64,000 nt of DNA from Streptomyces tsukubensis (GTDB lineage Bacteria; Actinomycetota; Actinomycetes; Streptomycetales; Streptomycetaceae), in the NCBI RefSeq assembly GCF_009296025.1, contig NZ_CP045178.1:4030001-4094000 (forward strand). The letters run 5' to 3'. Below are positions 36,318 through 48,923 of this stretch, one piece after another (the stretch's first letter is position 1; each line of letters begins with the position of its first letter). The notes under the pieces are model-generated. The model was not told where the DNA came from. It saw only the letters and a list, made by a program, of their open reading frames with translations, and did no database searches. The position numbers and the translations under genes are program-made.

Positions 36318-39300
36318 GTGACCGTCCCTGACCAGCAGAACGACCGCATCGCGACCCTCCCCGCGCACCTTCGGGAACAACTGCGCCGCAGGCTCGCGGG
36401 GGGCGGCGCCCAGCAAGGAACCTCGATCCCCCGCGTACCCAGGGACGGCTCACCGCTGCCGGTCTCCACGGCGCAGCGGCGCCTGTGGATGCTGAGCGAA
36501 CTGGGCCAGGGCGGGGCCGAGTACAACAGCGCGGCGGCGCTGCGGCTCACCGGCCGCCTGGACGTCGACGCGCTCAGTGACTCCCTCGGTGACCTGATCG
36601 CCCGCCACGAGGTGCTGCGGACCACCTTCGCCACGGACGGGGCCGAGCCGGTGCAGCGGGTGACGGAGCCCGCCCCCGCCCGCCTGCCGGTGATCGACCT
36701 GGCGGACCGCGCGGGCGGCACAACGGTCGCGGAACGCCTTGACGCGGTACTGCTCGAAGAGGTCGCCAGCCCCTTCGACCTGCGCGAAGCACCGCCCTTC
36801 CGGCCCCTGCTCGTCCGCGAGTCGGCCGATGTCCATGTGCTGGTGCTGTGCGCCCACCACATCATCACCGACGGCTGGTCCATGGGGGTGCTGCTGAACG
36901 ACCTGGCGGAGCTGTACCGCGCGCGGCTGGCCAAAGAGCCCAGCGGGCTGCCGGAGCTGCGGCTGCAATACGCGGACCTCGCCTCCTGGCAGCGCTCCCA
37001 GGAGGACAGCCCGGCACGGGCCAAGGACCTGGCGTACTGGAAGCGGAAACTGGCGGGCCTGGAACCGCTTGACCTGCCCACCGACAGGCCCCGCCCGCAG
37101 ACCCGCACGGGCTCCGGCGCCACCTGCACCGTCGACCTGCCAGGACCGGTCACCGAAGGGCTGCGCAGGCTGGCCAGGGAGCGGGGCTGCACGCTCTACA
37201 CCGTGCTGGTCGCCGCCTACCAGGTCCTGCTGGCCAGATACATCCGGAGCGAGGACATCGCGGTGGGCACCGTGACCTCGGGACGTGACCGGCCCGAACT
37301 GGAGCGGATGGCCGGGTTCTTCGTCAACACCGTCGTGCTGCGGAGCACCGTGGACGACACCACCCCCTTCACCCAATTCCTCGACCAGGTCAACGAGACG
37401 GTGCTCGACGCCTTCGACCACCAGGCCCTCCCCTTCGACCAGTTGGTCTCCGCCCTCCGGCCCGAGCGCGACCTCGGCCGCACCCCGCTGGCGCAGACCC
37501 TGGTGGTGCTGCAACGCGGCGGGGGCGCCGCGCCCGCGATGCCGGGGCTGGAGGTGGAGCCGTACGCGGTGCCGCGCGCGGCCGCCAACTTCGACGTGAC
37601 CGTGGAGTTCGAGGACCGCGGCGAGTCCTCGCTAAGCTGCACCGTCGAATACGCCACCGACCTGCTGGACGCCGCTACCGCCCGCCGGATGGCGGACCAC
37701 CTGGTGACCCTCGTGAGCGCCGTGGCCGAGACGCCCGACGCCCCCATCGGCCGCCTCCCCCTCCTGGACGCCGTGGGCGAACGGCGCATGCTGCGCCTGG
37801 GCGCGGGCGACACCTCCGCGGAGGCCGCCGCGCGGCCGGCCACGGACACCCTGCCCGTGCTCTTCGAACGCCAGGCCGCACGGACCCCCGACGCCCGAGC
37901 GGTGAGCGACGGCCCGGTGTCCCTCACCTACCGCGAACTCAACGAGCGCGCCAACCGGTGGGCCAGACTGCTGCTCGAACACGGCGTGGGGCCGGAGTCC
38001 CGGGTGGCGGTGTCGCTGCCCCGCGGCGCCGATCTCGTGGTCGCGCTGCTGGCGGTCGTGAAGGCGGGCGGCTGCTATGTGCCGCTCGACCCCGACTACC
38101 CGGCCGACCGGGTGCGCCACATCCTCGACGACTCGGCGCCCGACGCCCTGATGAGCCACACCGACGTCCTGGCCACCCTGCCCGGCGGCGAACTGCCCGT
38201 CCTCGACCTGTCGGACCCGGAGCTGCGCGAGGCCGCCGCCGGGCACTCGCCCGCCGACCTGACCGACGCGGAGCGCCGCGCCCCGCTGAGCCGGGACCAC
38301 CCCGCGTACATCATCTACACTTCCGGGTCGACCGGGCTCCCCAAGGGCGTCGTCGTCCCGCACGGGAACGTGGTCCGGCTGTTCTCCGCGACCGCGTCCG
38401 ACTTCGGATTCGGCGCCGGGGACACATGGACGCTCTTCCACTCCTACGCGTTCGACTTCTCGGTGTGGGAACTGTGGGGGCCCCTGCTGCACGGCGGCCG
38501 GCTGGTCGTCGTGGACCACGCCACCTCCCGTTCCCCGCAGGACTTCCTGCGGCTGCTCTCCCGTGAGCGGGTCACCGTCCTCAACCAGACGCCGTCCGCC
38601 TTCTACCAGCTCATCGAGGCCGACGAGGCGGCGAGGGCGGCGGCCGAGGCCCGCCAGGGAACGATCGCCGAGGCCCACGAGGCAGCGGCGGGGGCGAAGG
38701 ACGACGCCCCGGCGGGGGCCGACGCACCCGACCTGTCCGCGCTGCGCTGGATCGTCTTCGGCGGCGAGGCGCTGGACGTGGACCGCCTCGCCCCCTGGTA
38801 CGCACGACACCCGGCGGGCCCGGTGCTGGTCAACATGTACGGCATCACCGAGACCACCGTGCACGTCACCAGGGTGGCGCTGGACGCCGGCTCCGCGGAC
38901 AGGTTCGCCGGGCGCGGCGTCATCGGCGGCCCGATCCCCGACCTGGCCGCCCGAGTGCTGGACCGGGGGCTGCGCCCCGTCCCCGAGGGCATCACGGGTG
39001 AGCTGTACGTCGCGGGGCCCGGCCTGGCCCGCGGCTACCAGGGCAAGCCGGCCCTGACCGCCGGCCGGTTCGTGGCCGACCCCTTCGGTCCCCCCGGCTC
39101 CCGTATGTACCGCACCGGCGACCTGGTGCGGCTGCGCGCGGACGGCTCCATGGAGTACGCGGGCCGCTCCGACCAGCAGGTCAAGATCCGCGGGTTCCGC
39201 ATCGAACTCGGCGAGATCGAGTCCGTGCTGCACGGGCACCCTGAGGTGGCGAGCGCCGCCGTGGCCGTCCACCGGGACCAGGCGGGACACCGGCGTCTGG

Positions 39301-42300
39301 TCGGCTACGCCGTCCCGGCGCCGGGAAGCGCGCCCGAGCCACGCGCGCTGCGCGAGCACGCCGCCCGCGCGCTGCCCGACTACATGGTCCCTGCCGCCGT
39401 GGTCCTGCTGAACGCGCTGCCGCTCACCCCCAACGGGAAGCTGGACCGGGCGGCGCTGCCCGCCCCCGACTACCCCTCCACGGCCGGTACGGACGGCACC
39501 CCGCCGCGTACGTCCACCGAGAAGGCGCTCGCCGCGATCTGGTGCGAGCTGCTCGGCGTCGAACGCGTCGGGGTGCGCGACAACTTCTTCGACCTCGGCG
39601 GCGACTCCATCCTGAGCATCCAGACCGCCACCAGGGCCCGCGCCGCCGGGCTGAACCTCGCGTCGCGGGACGTCTTCCTGTGGCAGACGGTCGAACAGCT
39701 CGCCGCGGCCTGCGACGCCGCAGCCGAGCCGGGCGGCCCCGCCCCCGACGTGCGGGACGACAGTGCGGGACCGGCTCCGCTGACCCCCATCCAGCACTGG
39801 TTCCTCGACACCTACCGGGTGGCTCCCGACCAGCTGACGATGTCCGTGCACCTCCGGCTCGACCCCGACACGGACGTGTCCGCGCTGCGGGCCGCCGTCC
39901 ACGCGCTGGTGGAACGTCACCCGGCCCTGCGTTCCCGTTTCACCACCCGCGACGGGGAGCACGTCCAGGAGCCCGCGCCGGGAGCGGCCGGAGAATTCTT
40001 CACCCACCTCGACCTGGCCTGGCTGCCCGACTCCGAGCGGCAGGCCGCCAGGGAGAGCGCCGCCGCCCGAATCCGGGAAGGCTTCCGGCTGGACACGGGA
40101 CCGCTCTTCGGCGCCGTCCTGTTCGACGAGGGGCCCGGCACCGGACGCCAACTCCTGCTGACCGCACACCACATGGTGGTGGACGGGGTCAGTCTGCGGC
40201 TGCTGCTCGCCGAACTGGACCGCGCCTACCGGCAGATCACCGCGGGCGGCGCAGCCGATCTCGGGCCCGCCTCCGCGTCCTTCGGGCAGTGGGCGACCGC
40301 TCTGCGCGACCACGTCCGCTCGGGGGCGCTCGACTCGGAGGTCCCCTACTGGTCGCGGGTCTTCGACGGCGGGGGCGACACCGTCCCCGTGGACCGCGAC
40401 GGCCCCAACACCGCGGGCTCGGTGCGCACCGCGCACGCCACGCTCGACGCGGAACGCACCGACGCGCTGCTGCACCGGGTGCCCCCGGTCTACCGCACCC
40501 GCGTCAACGACCTGCTGCTGAGCGCCGTCAGCGCCGTCCTCGGCCGCTGGAGCGGGAAGGAACGCGTCGTCCTCGCCGTGGAGGGGCACGGCCGCGAGGC
40601 AGCCGTGCCCGGTTGCGACCCGGCGGGAACCGTCGGCTGGTTCACCGCCATGCACCCGGTCGCGCTGCGCCCGGACCTGCGGCACGGCTGGCGTTCGGCG
40701 ATCACCTCGGTCAAGGAGCAGCTGCGCGCCGTACCGGGCAACGGCTTCGGCTACGGCGCGCTGCGCTGGCTGAGCGGCGGGGACGCGCCGGGCCTGGCCC
40801 TCGCCCACGACCGGCTCCCGCAGGTCTCGTTCAACTATCACGGCCGGTTCGAGACCGGCGCCGACTCGGCCGGACTGCTGCGGGGCCGGGTCGACGGACT
40901 CGACGACCGCCCCGGTGACGAGGAGATCCGCCCCCACCTGCTGGACGTCGTGGGCGTGGTGGAGGGCGGACGGCTCGCCTTCACCTGGTTCTACTCCGGC
41001 AATGTCCACGAGGACGACACCGTGGAGCGCCTCGCCGACGAGGTCGTCCGGGCGCTCGGCGAGATCGTCGACCACTGCGTCGCGCCGGACGCCGGTGGGC
41101 GCACCCCCTTCGACTTCCCGCTGGCCGCCCTCACGCAGGCGGAGGTGGACCTGGTGGCGGGTGACGGGAGGACGGTGGAGGACATCCTCCGGCTGACCCC
41201 GATGCAGCAGGGCATGCTCTTCCACCGCCTGATGGAACCGGCCTCGGACGCGTACTTCAACCAGCTCGCGCTGCCGGTCGAGGGGGTCGACGACCCGAGG
41301 GCCTTCGCCTCGGCGTGGCAGCGGGTGGTGGACGCGACCCCCGCGCTGCGCACCTCGATCGTCTGGGAAGGGCTGAGCGACCCCGTACAGGTGGTCCACC
41401 GGGAGGCCGAGCTGCCGATCGCGCTGCTCGACTGGCGGACGTACTCCCCGAAGGAGCGCGAGCGTCGGCTGAAGCGGCTCCTGGCGGAGGACCGGGCGCG
41501 CGGCCTGGACCTGGCATCGGCCCCACTGTCCCGGATCACCCTGGCGCGGACGGCCGAGGACGCCGTACTGCTCGTATGGACCTCAAGCCACCTGCTGCTG
41601 GACGGGTGGAGCACGTCGGCGGTCTTCGCCGCCGTGGGCCGGGTGTACGCCGCCGCGCGGGCCGGCCGCGAGACGCCCGAGGTGGCCACCCGGCCGTTCC
41701 GGGACTATGTGGCCTGGCTGGCCGAGCAGGACGGCGGGGCGGCGGACACGTATTGGCGCGAACGGCTGGCGGGGTACGACACACCGACCCCGCTGCCGTA
41801 CGACCGCAGGCCGTCCCAGGCACACCGCGCGCAGTCGTCCGAGCCCGTCTCCTTCACCCTGGACACCCGCGAGTCCCGGCTGCTCGGCGACATGGCACGG
41901 CGCTACCGGGTGACCATGAGCACCGTGGTGCGGGGCGCGTGGGCGCTGCTGCTGTCCCACCACAGCGGCACCGGGGACGTGGTGTTCGGCGCGACGGTCT
42001 CCGGCCGCCCCGACGAACTGCCCGAGGTCGAATCGATGGTCGGCCTGTTCATCAACACCGTCCCCGTGCGGGCCAGGATCGAACCGGGACGGCCGCTCGG
42101 CGAGTGGCTCAGGGGACTCCAGGCCGAGCAGCTCGAAGCAAGACCCTACGAACACGCCGCCCTCTCCCGGATCCAGTCGCTGAGCGGGGTCCCGTCCGGC
42201 ACACCGCTCTTCGAGAGCATCGTCGTCTTCGAGAACTACCCGCTCCAGGACGGCGGAAGCGCCGAGCACGGGCTGCGGATCGGGGAGGGCGAGGCCCTGG

Positions 42301-45300
42301 ACACCAACACCTATCCGCTGACCCTGACCGCCCACCACGACGACCGGCTGCACTGCGAGGTCGGCTACGACCCGCAGCTGTTCGACGCGTCCACGGCGCG
42401 GGCGCTCACCCGCCGCCTGGAGGTGATCCTGACCGGCGCGGCCACCGCCCAGGAACGCCCGCTGTCCCGCGTGCCCTGGCTCCCCGAGGAGGAGCTGGCC
42501 GAGGCCCTCGACCGGGCGAGCGGCCCGGTCCACCGGGCCCCCGCCGCCCGCCCGGTCCACCTGCTCTTCGCCGACCAGGCCCGGCGCACCCCGGACGCTC
42601 CCGCCGTACGCTGCGGTGACACCGTCCTGACCCACAGGGAGTTGGACGAGCGCGCCGGGTTCGTCGCCGGGCGACTGGCCGCCCTAGGGGCCGGGCCCGG
42701 CAGCCTGGTGGGGCTCATGGTGGGCCGGGACGTGGAGATGGCGGTCGGGGTGCTCGGCATCCTCAAGGCCGGAGCGGCCTACGTGCCGCTCGACCCCTCC
42801 CACCCCGCTGAGCGGTTGGCCGGGATCGTGGCCGACACCCGCCCGACGGTGGTGGTGACCCGCACGGGCCACCTCGGCGTGTGGGCCGAGGTGTCCGGCG
42901 GTCCCGAGGCCGACGGCGCCGCGATCCTGGACCTGGACCACGAGGACCGGCGGCAGCCGCGTCCGGTGGCCGAGCCGGTCGCGGCGGACCCACGGGACCT
43001 GGCGTACGTCATCCACACCTCAGGATCGACCGGGCGGCCCAAGGGCGTCATGATCGAACACCGGCAGCTCGCCGCCATCCTGGACTCCTGGGAGCATCGC
43101 TACGGGCTCTCCGCCAAGCGCCTTGACTTCATCTCGGTCACCAGCCTTTCCGTGGACCTGTTCTTCGCCGACCTGCTGCGTTCGCTGCCCTTCGGAGGGT
43201 CGCTGACCATCTGCCCCGACGAGGTGGTCACCGACCCGCCGCGCCTGCTCGACCTCATCGAGGACGTCGGGGGCACCGGCTTGGAACTGGTCCCCGGGCT
43301 GGCCGACGCGCTGGTCGCGGAAGCGGCGGTGCGCGGTCGCGGACTGCCGCCCCTGAAGCTCCTCTCGGTGGGCTCCGAGGGCTGGCGCACCCAGGACTGC
43401 CTGCGGCTGCTTGACCACACCGGCCCCGGCACCGAGGTGGTCAACGCCTACGGCTCGACCGAGGTGACCATCGACGCCACCGTGCTGACCCCGACACCCG
43501 GCGCGCTGGAGGGCGCGGCCTTCGTGCCCGTCGGCGCCCCGCTGGCAGGCGTCCGCGTCCACGTACTGGGCGACGCGCTCACCCCGGTCCCCACCGGAGT
43601 GGAGGGCGAGCTGTACATCGGCGGGAACGGCGTCGGCCGGGGGTACTGGGGGCAGCCGTCCCTGACCGCCGCCCGGTTCGTCGCCGACCCGTTCACCCCC
43701 GGCGCCCGGCTGTACCGCACCGGTGACCGGGCCCGGGTGCGCCGCGACGGCTCCCTGGAGTTCCTCGGGCGGGCGGACGACCAGATCAAGGTGCGCGGAT
43801 TCCGTGTCGAACTCGGCGAGGTGGAGGGCGCGTTGGCGGCCCTGCCCGCGGTCGCACAGGCCGCGGTGAGCATCCACCGCGAAGCCGGCCGGACGCTGCT
43901 GACCGGCCATGTCGTACCGGCCGACGGCTCGGAGCGGGTCACGGGCGGCGAACTGCGCGCCGCCCTGCTCGCCCGCGTGCCCGACTATCTCGTCCCGGCC
44001 AGGTTCGCGGTGACCCGCGCCCTGCCGCTGACCCCCAGCGGCAAGGTGGACCGCAGGGCCCTCGCGGAGGCCGCGGCCCAGGGTGAGCCCGACGGCACCC
44101 ATGTCGCGCCCCGCACGGCGACCGAGGAACTCATCGCCTCCATCTGGGCGGAGACGCTGGGCACCGGACGCGTCGGTGTCCACGACGACTTCTTCGCGTC
44201 GGGCGGGGACTCGATCCTCAGCATCCGGATAACCTCCCGGCTCCGCGCCGCGCTCGACCGTCTCCTGTCGCCCCGGGCCCTCTTCGACCACCCCACGGTG
44301 GCCTCCCTCGCCGCCGCTCTCGACGGGACCGAGGGACAGCCGTCCGCGGATCCGATCCCGACGGTGGCGGGCCACGAGCGGCTGCCCCTCTCCTTCGCGC
44401 AACAGCGGCTGTGGTTCCTGGACGCCTTCGAACCGGGCGGCACCGACTACATCTCACCCACCGGCCTGCGCATGCGCGGACCGCTCGACCCCGGGGCGCT
44501 GCGCGGCGCGCTGGACGACCTGGTGGCGCGACACGCCTCGCTGCGCACGGTGTTCGAGGAGGTGGACGGCCAGGGCACGCAGACCGTCAAGGAGGTCTGC
44601 GAGGTACCGATGCCGCTCACCGACCTGAGCACGCTGCCCGCTCCCGAACGGGAAGCGGCCTTGCACGAGCTGCTCAGCGAACAGACCGGGACCCCCTTCG
44701 ACCTGGGCGAAGGGCCCCTGGTGCGGGCCGCACTGGTACGTCTCGCCGAGGAGGACCACATCCTGGCGCTGTGCGTCCACCACATCGTGACCGACGGCTG
44801 GTCCAGTGCCGTGATCTCCCGTGACCTGCGGGCCATGTACGCGGCCAGGCTCCACGGCGGGAAGGCGGAGCTGCCGCCCCCGTCACTGCGCTACGCCGAC
44901 TTCGCCCAGTGGCAGCGGGACAGGCTCACCGCGGAAGCGGCGGAGGAACAGATCGGCTACTGGCGGGAGCGGCTGGCCGGGCTGGAGCCGCTCGAACTGC
45001 CCACCGACCGGCCGCGCCCGCCGGTGCGGACCACGAACGGCGCCACCCTCGGCTTCCGGGTCCCCGAGGAGGCCACCGACCGGATCAACGAACTGGCCGC
45101 GAGCCGTGGCATCACCCTGTTCACGGTGCTGCTCGCCGCCTGCCAGCTGCTGTTCGCCCGGCACAGCGGCCGGCGGGACATCGCCGTCGGCACGGTGGCG
45201 TCCGGCCGGGAACGGGCCGAACTGGAGGAACTGGTCGGCTTCTTCATCAACACGCTGGTCGTCAGGACCTCCGTCGACGAGCACCTGAGCTTCCACGACC

Positions 45301-48300
45301 TGCTCGCCCGGGTGAAGGAGACGGTGGCCGAGGGGCTCGCCCACCAGGACGTGCCCTTCGAGCGGCTGGTGGACGCCATCGCCCCGGAACGCGACCCGAG
45401 CAGGTCGCCCCTCTTCCAGGCGATGGTGGTGCTCCAGAACATCCCCACCGAGCGCGCCGAACTCGACGGCCTGCGGGTCGAGGAGTTCGCGCTGCCCTCC
45501 ACCTCCACCGCCTTCGACCTGACCATCCAGTTCGAGCAGGTGGACGGGGCGCTCGTCGGCGGTATCCAGTACAACACCGACCTGTTCGACACGGCGACGA
45601 TCCAGCGCATGACCCGGCACCTGCGGACCCTGCTGGAATCCCTGACCGCGGCGCCGCACCGGCCGCTGCACACCGCCACCCTGCTGCCGGACGACGAACG
45701 GGCCGCGCTGGTACGGGAGGGCACGGGCGCGCCGTGCCCGCCACCCGAACACCTGCTGGCGCACGCCCGGTTCACCGACCTGGCCCGCAGGGACCCCGAC
45801 GCGCCCGCCGTCGTCGACGGCACCACCACGCTCAGCTACGCGGAGCTGGACATCAGGTCCAACCGGCTGGCGCACCACCTGCGCTCCCTCGGCGCGGGCC
45901 AGGACACCCTGGTCGGGGTGTGCCTCCCGCGCGGCGCCGACGCCGTGGTCGCGGCCCTGGCGGCGGTCAAGGCGGGCAGCGCCTACGTACCGCTGGACCC
46001 CGACTATCCGGCGGAGCGGCTGACCGCCATGGCCGAGGAGACCCGTATCCCCGTCCTGGTGACGTGGGAGCGGCTGCGGGAGCGGCTGACGTCCGCCCCC
46101 GTACAGGCCGTGCTGCTCGACCGCGACCAGGAGCTGATCGCACGGCATCCCGCCGCCGCGCCGCCCGTCACCGGCGGACCCGACAGCCTCGCCTACGTCG
46201 TCTACACCTCCGGATCGACCGGGCGGCCGAAGGGCGTCATGATCCCGCACCGGTCGCTGTGCCACGCCGTGGCCCGCTTCAACGAGCGGTTCGGGATCGG
46301 GCCCGGCGACCGGCTCCTGCAACACCTCTCCCTCAGCTTCGACGGCGGTGTCTCCGACATCTTCTGCACGCTGATGTCCGGAGCCACTCTCTGCTTCAGC
46401 CAGTCCGAGAACGGCGGCGACCTGGCGGCCGAGGCCAGGCGCCTGGACGCCACCGTGCTGATGACACCGCCCGCGCTGCTGTCCGCGCTTGACCCCTCCG
46501 AGGTGCCTTCCGTCCGGGCGGTCGGGGCGGCCGGCGACGCCTGCCCGCCCGCTCTGGCCCGGACCTGGTCCGAAGGCCGCCGTTTCCACAACATCTACGG
46601 TCCCAGTGAGACCACGCTGGTCGCCACCACGCACTCCGGCGGCTACGAGGGGAGCAGCCCGAGCGTGCCGCTGGGCAGCGCGCTCGGCAATGTGCGGCTG
46701 TACGTGCTCGACGAGTGGCTGCGCCCGGTCCCGTACGGCGGCCGCGGGGAGCTGTACATCGCGGGCCCCGGGCTCGGGCGCGGCTACCTGCGCAAGCCCG
46801 CGCTGACCGCGGAGCGGTTCGTCGCCTCGCCGTTCTGCGCCCCGGGCGAGCGGATGTACCGCACCGGCGACATCGTCCGCCTGCGGGCCGACGGGCAGCT
46901 CGACTTCGCGGGCCGGCAGGACAACCAGGTCAAGATCCGGGGCTTCCGGATCGAGACGGGCGAGGTGGAGGCGGTCCTGCGTGGCCACCCGGACGTCGCG
47001 GAAGCGGTCGTCACGGCCGTCACCGAACCCTCGGGACACAAGCGCCTGGCCGCCTACGCGACCCCGGCGGCCGGGCCCGGCGGTGAACACCCCGACGCCG
47101 CCGCCCTGCGCGCCTTCCTCAGCGACGCGCTTCCCGCCCACATGGTCCCGACCGTGTACGCCGTCCTGGACGAGCTGCCGCTCGGCCCGAACGGCAAGGT
47201 CGACCGCGCCGCGCTGCCCGCCGCCGCCCCGGTGGCGGGGGCCGGTACCGGTCACGTGGAGCCGACGACACCGCTCCAGCGCCTGCTGGCCGACATCTGG
47301 GCGGACGTCCTGAACCTGGAGCGGGTCGGCGTCACCGAGCGCTTCTTCGACATCGGGGGTGACTCCATCCTCAGCATCCAGGCGCTCGCCAGGGCCAGGG
47401 AGGCCGGAGTGCGGATGACCGCCAAGGATCTGTTCCTGCACCAGTCCATCACCGAGCTGTCCCAGGTCGTCACGTGGGACGCGCAGTCCACGGCGCCACT
47501 CGCCGCGGAAGCCCCGGTCACCGGGGACGTCCCGCTCACCCCGTCCCAACGGTGGTTCTTCGCCACCCGCGAGCACACCACCCACTTCAACCAGTCGACG
47601 CTGCTGGAACTCGACGGGCGGGTCGACCGCGACGCGCTCGGCCGGACACTGCTGGCACTGGTGGAGCACCACGACGCGCTGCGCACCCGGTTCGTCCAGG
47701 ACGGTGGGGGGAACTGGCGGCAGACCGTCACGGCCCCCGGCCAGGACTCGGCGGACACCTTGCTGACCGACTGTGACCTGTCGGAGGTGGCCCCGGACGA
47801 GCGGCCGAAGAGGATCGAGCGGCGCGCGGTGGAGACCCAGCGCGGCTTCGACCTCGCCCGAGGCCCACTGCTGCGGGCGGTGCTCTTCACCGGGACGGAC
47901 GGAGCGGACCAGCTCTTCCTCACCGTCCACCACCTGGTGGTGGACGCGGTCTCCTGGCGCATCCTGCTGGACGACCTGGAACGGGGCTACCACCGGGCCC
48001 GTGCCGGCGAGGTGGTCGTACCGGCCGGCCGGACCACCTCCTTCCAGCGGTGGTCCCGGCTGCTCGGCGAGCATGTCGCGGCCGGTGGCTCGGACCACGA
48101 GGTGGCCCACTGGACCGAGGTGCTGCGGGCGGTGGAGCCACTGCCGACCGACGGGCCTGGCCCCAACTCCGCCGAGACCGCCGCCACCGTCGAGACCGGC
48201 CTCGGCCGCGAGGAGACCAGGCAACTGCTGCGCACGGCACCCGGCGTCTTCAGGACCCGGGCCGCCGACGTACTGCTGGGCACGCTGGCCATGGCCCTGG

Positions 48301-48923
48301 GGCGGTGGACCGGCCGGCAGCGGGTCGTCCTTGAGGTGGAGAGCCACGGCCGGGAGGAGATCTTCGACGGTGTCGACCTGTCCCGCACGGTCGGATGGTT
48401 CACCTCGGTCCACCCGGTCGCGTTGACCGTCCCCGACGACACCGCCCCCGCCGACCCCTTCGGCGGCGGCCTGCCGCGACCGGACTGGAGCCGGCTGATG
48501 AAGTCGGTCCGCCGGGACCTGCGCGGGGTCAGGGACAACGGGCTGGGCTACGGCCTGCTGCGTCACCTCGCCCCCGAGGGCACGCCCGGCGCCGCACTGC
48601 GCGAGCTGCTCCAGGCAGAGGTGGTCTTCAACTACCTCGGCCAGTACGAGAGCGAGCAGTCCGCGTCCGGCGCGGGCCGGCTGATCCGCGCGGAACGAGG
48701 AGCACTCGGCGAGGACCAGAGCGCCGAGGAACAGTCGACCCACCTCCTGGAGGTGGTGGGCAGCACGGTGGACGGCCGGCTCGGATTCACCTGGTACTAC
48801 TCCACCGCGGTCTTCCATCCGGCGACCGTGACCAAGGTCGCGCACCTCTTCGACGAACTGCTGCGCGACCTGGCCCAGCACTGCGCCGAGCTGCCCGGCA
48901 CCACCCGGCGGGAGAACCGATGA
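36318..48923 (+). CDS. Nonribosomal peptide synthetase, modules 4-6 (C-A-T-E / C-A-T / C-A-T-E), no thioesterase
   Basis: 4201 residues. A short helix ([20 protein letters not shown]) precedes C4 and is a likely docking element. Domains: C4 47-490, A4 512-1040, T4 (Ser ~1097), E4 1155-1590; C5 1620-2060 (SSHLLLDGW, first His replaced, catalytic His kept), A5 2080-2575, T5 (Ser ~2632, in SGGDS); C6 2689-3120, A6 3150-3630, T6 (Ser ~3683), E6 3740-4190 ([10 protein letters not shown]). Codes read by hand: A4 DFWNVGMVHK (Thr, exact), A5 DLAESGAIDK (acidic at 278 and 331, so a basic residue such as Arg or a derivative), A6 DGSMGAILVK (unfamiliar; perhaps aromatic). C5 is DCL type and C4 and C6 LCL type, consistent with the epimerase pattern. 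The protein ends with an epimerase domain, so release must be in trans. GTG at 36318 follows CGGAG. The stop overlaps the exporter start. Confidence 0.95.
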   Translation: MTVPDQQNDRIATLPAHLREQLRRRLAGGGAQQGTSIPRVPRDGSPLPVSTAQRRLWMLSELGQGGAEYNSAAALRLTGRLDVDALSDSLGDLIARHEVLRTTFATDGAEPVQRVTEPAPARLPVIDLADRAGGTTVAERLDAVLLEEVASPFDLREAPPFRPLLVRESADVHVLVLCAHHIITDGWSMGVLLNDLAELYRARLAKEPSGLPELRLQYADLASWQRSQEDSPARAKDLAYWKRKLAGLEPLDLPTDRPRPQTRTGSGATCTVDLPGPVTEGLRRLARERGCTLYTVLVAAYQVLLARYIRSEDIAVGTVTSGRDRPELERMAGFFVNTVVLRSTVDDTTPFTQFLDQVNETVLDAFDHQALPFDQLVSALRPERDLGRTPLAQTLVVLQRGGGAAPAMPGLEVEPYAVPRAAANFDVTVEFEDRGESSLSCTVEYATDLLDAATARRMADHLVTLVSAVAETPDAPIGRLPLLDAVGERRMLRLGAGDTSAEAAARPATDTLPVLFERQAARTPDARAVSDGPVSLTYRELNERANRWARLLLEHGVGPESRVAVSLPRGADLVVALLAVVKAGGCYVPLDPDYPADRVRHILDDSAPDALMSHTDVLATLPGGELPVLDLSDPELREAAAGHSPADLTDAERRAPLSRDHPAYIIYTSGSTGLPKGVVVPHGNVVRLFSATASDFGFGAGDTWTLFHSYAFDFSVWELWGPLLHGGRLVVVDHATSRSPQDFLRLLSRERVTVLNQTPSAFYQLIEADEAARAAAEARQGTIAEAHEAAAGAKDDAPAGADAPDLSALRWIVFGGEALDVDRLAPWYARHPAGPVLVNMYGITETTVHVTRVALDAGSADRFAGRGVIGGPIPDLAARVLDRGLRPVPEGITGELYVAGPGLARGYQGKPALTAGRFVADPFGPPGSRMYRTGDLVRLRADGSMEYAGRSDQQVKIRGFRIELGEIESVLHGHPEVASAAVAVHRDQAGHRRLVGYAVPAPGSAPEPRALREHAARALPDYMVPAAVVLLNALPLTPNGKLDRAALPAPDYPSTAGTDGTPPRTSTEKALAAIWCELLGVERVGVRDNFFDLGGDSILSIQTATRARAAGLNLASRDVFLWQTVEQLAAACDAAAEPGGPAPDVRDDSAGPAPLTPIQHWFLDTYRVAPDQLTMSVHLRLDPDTDVSALRAAVHALVERHPALRSRFTTRDGEHVQEPAPGAAGEFFTHLDLAWLPDSERQAARESAAARIREGFRLDTGPLFGAVLFDEGPGTGRQLLLTAHHMVVDGVSLRLLLAELDRAYRQITAGGAADLGPASASFGQWATALRDHVRSGALDSEVPYWSRVFDGGGDTVPVDRDGPNTAGSVRTAHATLDAERTDALLHRVPPVYRTRVNDLLLSAVSAVLGRWSGKERVVLAVEGHGREAAVPGCDPAGTVGWFTAMHPVALRPDLRHGWRSAITSVKEQLRAVPGNGFGYGALRWLSGGDAPGLALAHDRLPQVSFNYHGRFETGADSAGLLRGRVDGLDDRPGDEEIRPHLLDVVGVVEGGRLAFTWFYSGNVHEDDTVERLADEVVRALGEIVDHCVAPDAGGRTPFDFPLAALTQAEVDLVAGDGRTVEDILRLTPMQQGMLFHRLMEPASDAYFNQLALPVEGVDDPRAFASAWQRVVDATPALRTSIVWEGLSDPVQVVHREAELPIALLDWRTYSPKERERRLKRLLAEDRARGLDLASAPLSRITLARTAEDAVLLVWTSSHLLLDGWSTSAVFAAVGRVYAAARAGRETPEVATRPFRDYVAWLAEQDGGAADTYWRERLAGYDTPTPLPYDRRPSQAHRAQSSEPVSFTLDTRESRLLGDMARRYRVTMSTVVRGAWALLLSHHSGTGDVVFGATVSGRPDELPEVESMVGLFINTVPVRARIEPGRPLGEWLRGLQAEQLEARPYEHAALSRIQSLSGVPSGTPLFESIVVFENYPLQDGGSAEHGLRIGEGEALDTNTYPLTLTAHHDDRLHCEVGYDPQLFDASTARALTRRLEVILTGAATAQERPLSRVPWLPEEELAEALDRASGPVHRAPAARPVHLLFADQARRTPDAPAVRCGDTVLTHRELDERAGFVAGRLAALGAGPGSLVGLMVGRDVEMAVGVLGILKAGAAYVPLDPSHPAERLAGIVADTRPTVVVTRTGHLGVWAEVSGGPEADGAAILDLDHEDRRQPRPVAEPVAADPRDLAYVIHTSGSTGRPKGVMIEHRQLAAILDSWEHRYGLSAKRLDFISVTSLSVDLFFADLLRSLPFGGSLTICPDEVVTDPPRLLDLIEDVGGTGLELVPGLADALVAEAAVRGRGLPPLKLLSVGSEGWRTQDCLRLLDHTGPGTEVVNAYGSTEVTIDATVLTPTPGALEGAAFVPVGAPLAGVRVHVLGDALTPVPTGVEGELYIGGNGVGRGYWGQPSLTAARFVADPFTPGARLYRTGDRARVRRDGSLEFLGRADDQIKVRGFRVELGEVEGALAALPAVAQAAVSIHREAGRTLLTGHVVPADGSERVTGGELRAALLARVPDYLVPARFAVTRALPLTPSGKVDRRALAEAAAQGEPDGTHVAPRTATEELIASIWAETLGTGRVGVHDDFFASGGDSILSIRITSRLRAALDRLLSPRALFDHPTVASLAAALDGTEGQPSADPIPTVAGHERLPLSFAQQRLWFLDAFEPGGTDYISPTGLRMRGPLDPGALRGALDDLVARHASLRTVFEEVDGQGTQTVKEVCEVPMPLTDLSTLPAPEREAALHELLSEQTGTPFDLGEGPLVRAALVRLAEEDHILALCVHHIVTDGWSSAVISRDLRAMYAARLHGGKAELPPPSLRYADFAQWQRDRLTAEAAEEQIGYWRERLAGLEPLELPTDRPRPPVRTTNGATLGFRVPEEATDRINELAASRGITLFTVLLAACQLLFARHSGRRDIAVGTVASGRERAELEELVGFFINTLVVRTSVDEHLSFHDLLARVKETVAEGLAHQDVPFERLVDAIAPERDPSRSPLFQAMVVLQNIPTERAELDGLRVEEFALPSTSTAFDLTIQFEQVDGALVGGIQYNTDLFDTATIQRMTRHLRTLLESLTAAPHRPLHTATLLPDDERAALVREGTGAPCPPPEHLLAHARFTDLARRDPDAPAVVDGTTTLSYAELDIRSNRLAHHLRSLGAGQDTLVGVCLPRGADAVVAALAAVKAGSAYVPLDPDYPAERLTAMAEETRIPVLVTWERLRERLTSAPVQAVLLDRDQELIARHPAAAPPVTGGPDSLAYVVYTSGSTGRPKGVMIPHRSLCHAVARFNERFGIGPGDRLLQHLSLSFDGGVSDIFCTLMSGATLCFSQSENGGDLAAEARRLDATVLMTPPALLSALDPSEVPSVRAVGAAGDACPPALARTWSEGRRFHNIYGPSETTLVATTHSGGYEGSSPSVPLGSALGNVRLYVLDEWLRPVPYGGRGELYIAGPGLGRGYLRKPALTAERFVASPFCAPGERMYRTGDIVRLRADGQLDFAGRQDNQVKIRGFRIETGEVEAVLRGHPDVAEAVVTAVTEPSGHKRLAAYATPAAGPGGEHPDAAALRAFLSDALPAHMVPTVYAVLDELPLGPNGKVDRAALPAAAPVAGAGTGHVEPTTPLQRLLADIWADVLNLERVGVTERFFDIGGDSILSIQALARAREAGVRMTAKDLFLHQSITELSQVVTWDAQSTAPLAAEAPVTGDVPLTPSQRWFFATREHTTHFNQSTLLELDGRVDRDALGRTLLALVEHHDALRTRFVQDGGGNWRQTVTAPGQDSADTLLTDCDLSEVAPDERPKRIERRAVETQRGFDLARGPLLRAVLFTGTDGADQLFLTVHHLVVDAVSWRILLDDLERGYHRARAGEVVVPAGRTTSFQRWSRLLGEHVAAGGSDHEVAHWTEVLRAVEPLPTDGPGPNSAETAATVETGLGREETRQLLRTAPGVFRTRAADVLLGTLAMALGRWTGRQRVVLEVESHGREEIFDGVDLSRTVGWFTSVHPVALTVPDDTAPADPFGGGLPRPDWSRLMKSVRRDLRGVRDNGLGYGLLRHLAPEGTPGAALRELLQAEVVFNYLGQYESEQSASGAGRLIRAERGALGEDQSAEEQSTHLLEVVGSTVDGRLGFTWYYSTAVFHPATVTKVAHLFDELLRDLAQHCAELPGTTRRENR

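Noticed and set aside
48395..48920. N-terminal extension of the MFS exporter
   Set aside because: The open frame extends 175 codons upstream but is a shadow of the epimerase domain; the ATG overlapping the NRPS stop codon gives a normal MFS N-terminus.
47536..48923. Terminal thioesterase or reductase on the second synthetase
   Set aside because: The last domain carries [10 protein letters not shown] and other epimerase motifs and the protein ends there; there is no GxSxG hydrolase domain.
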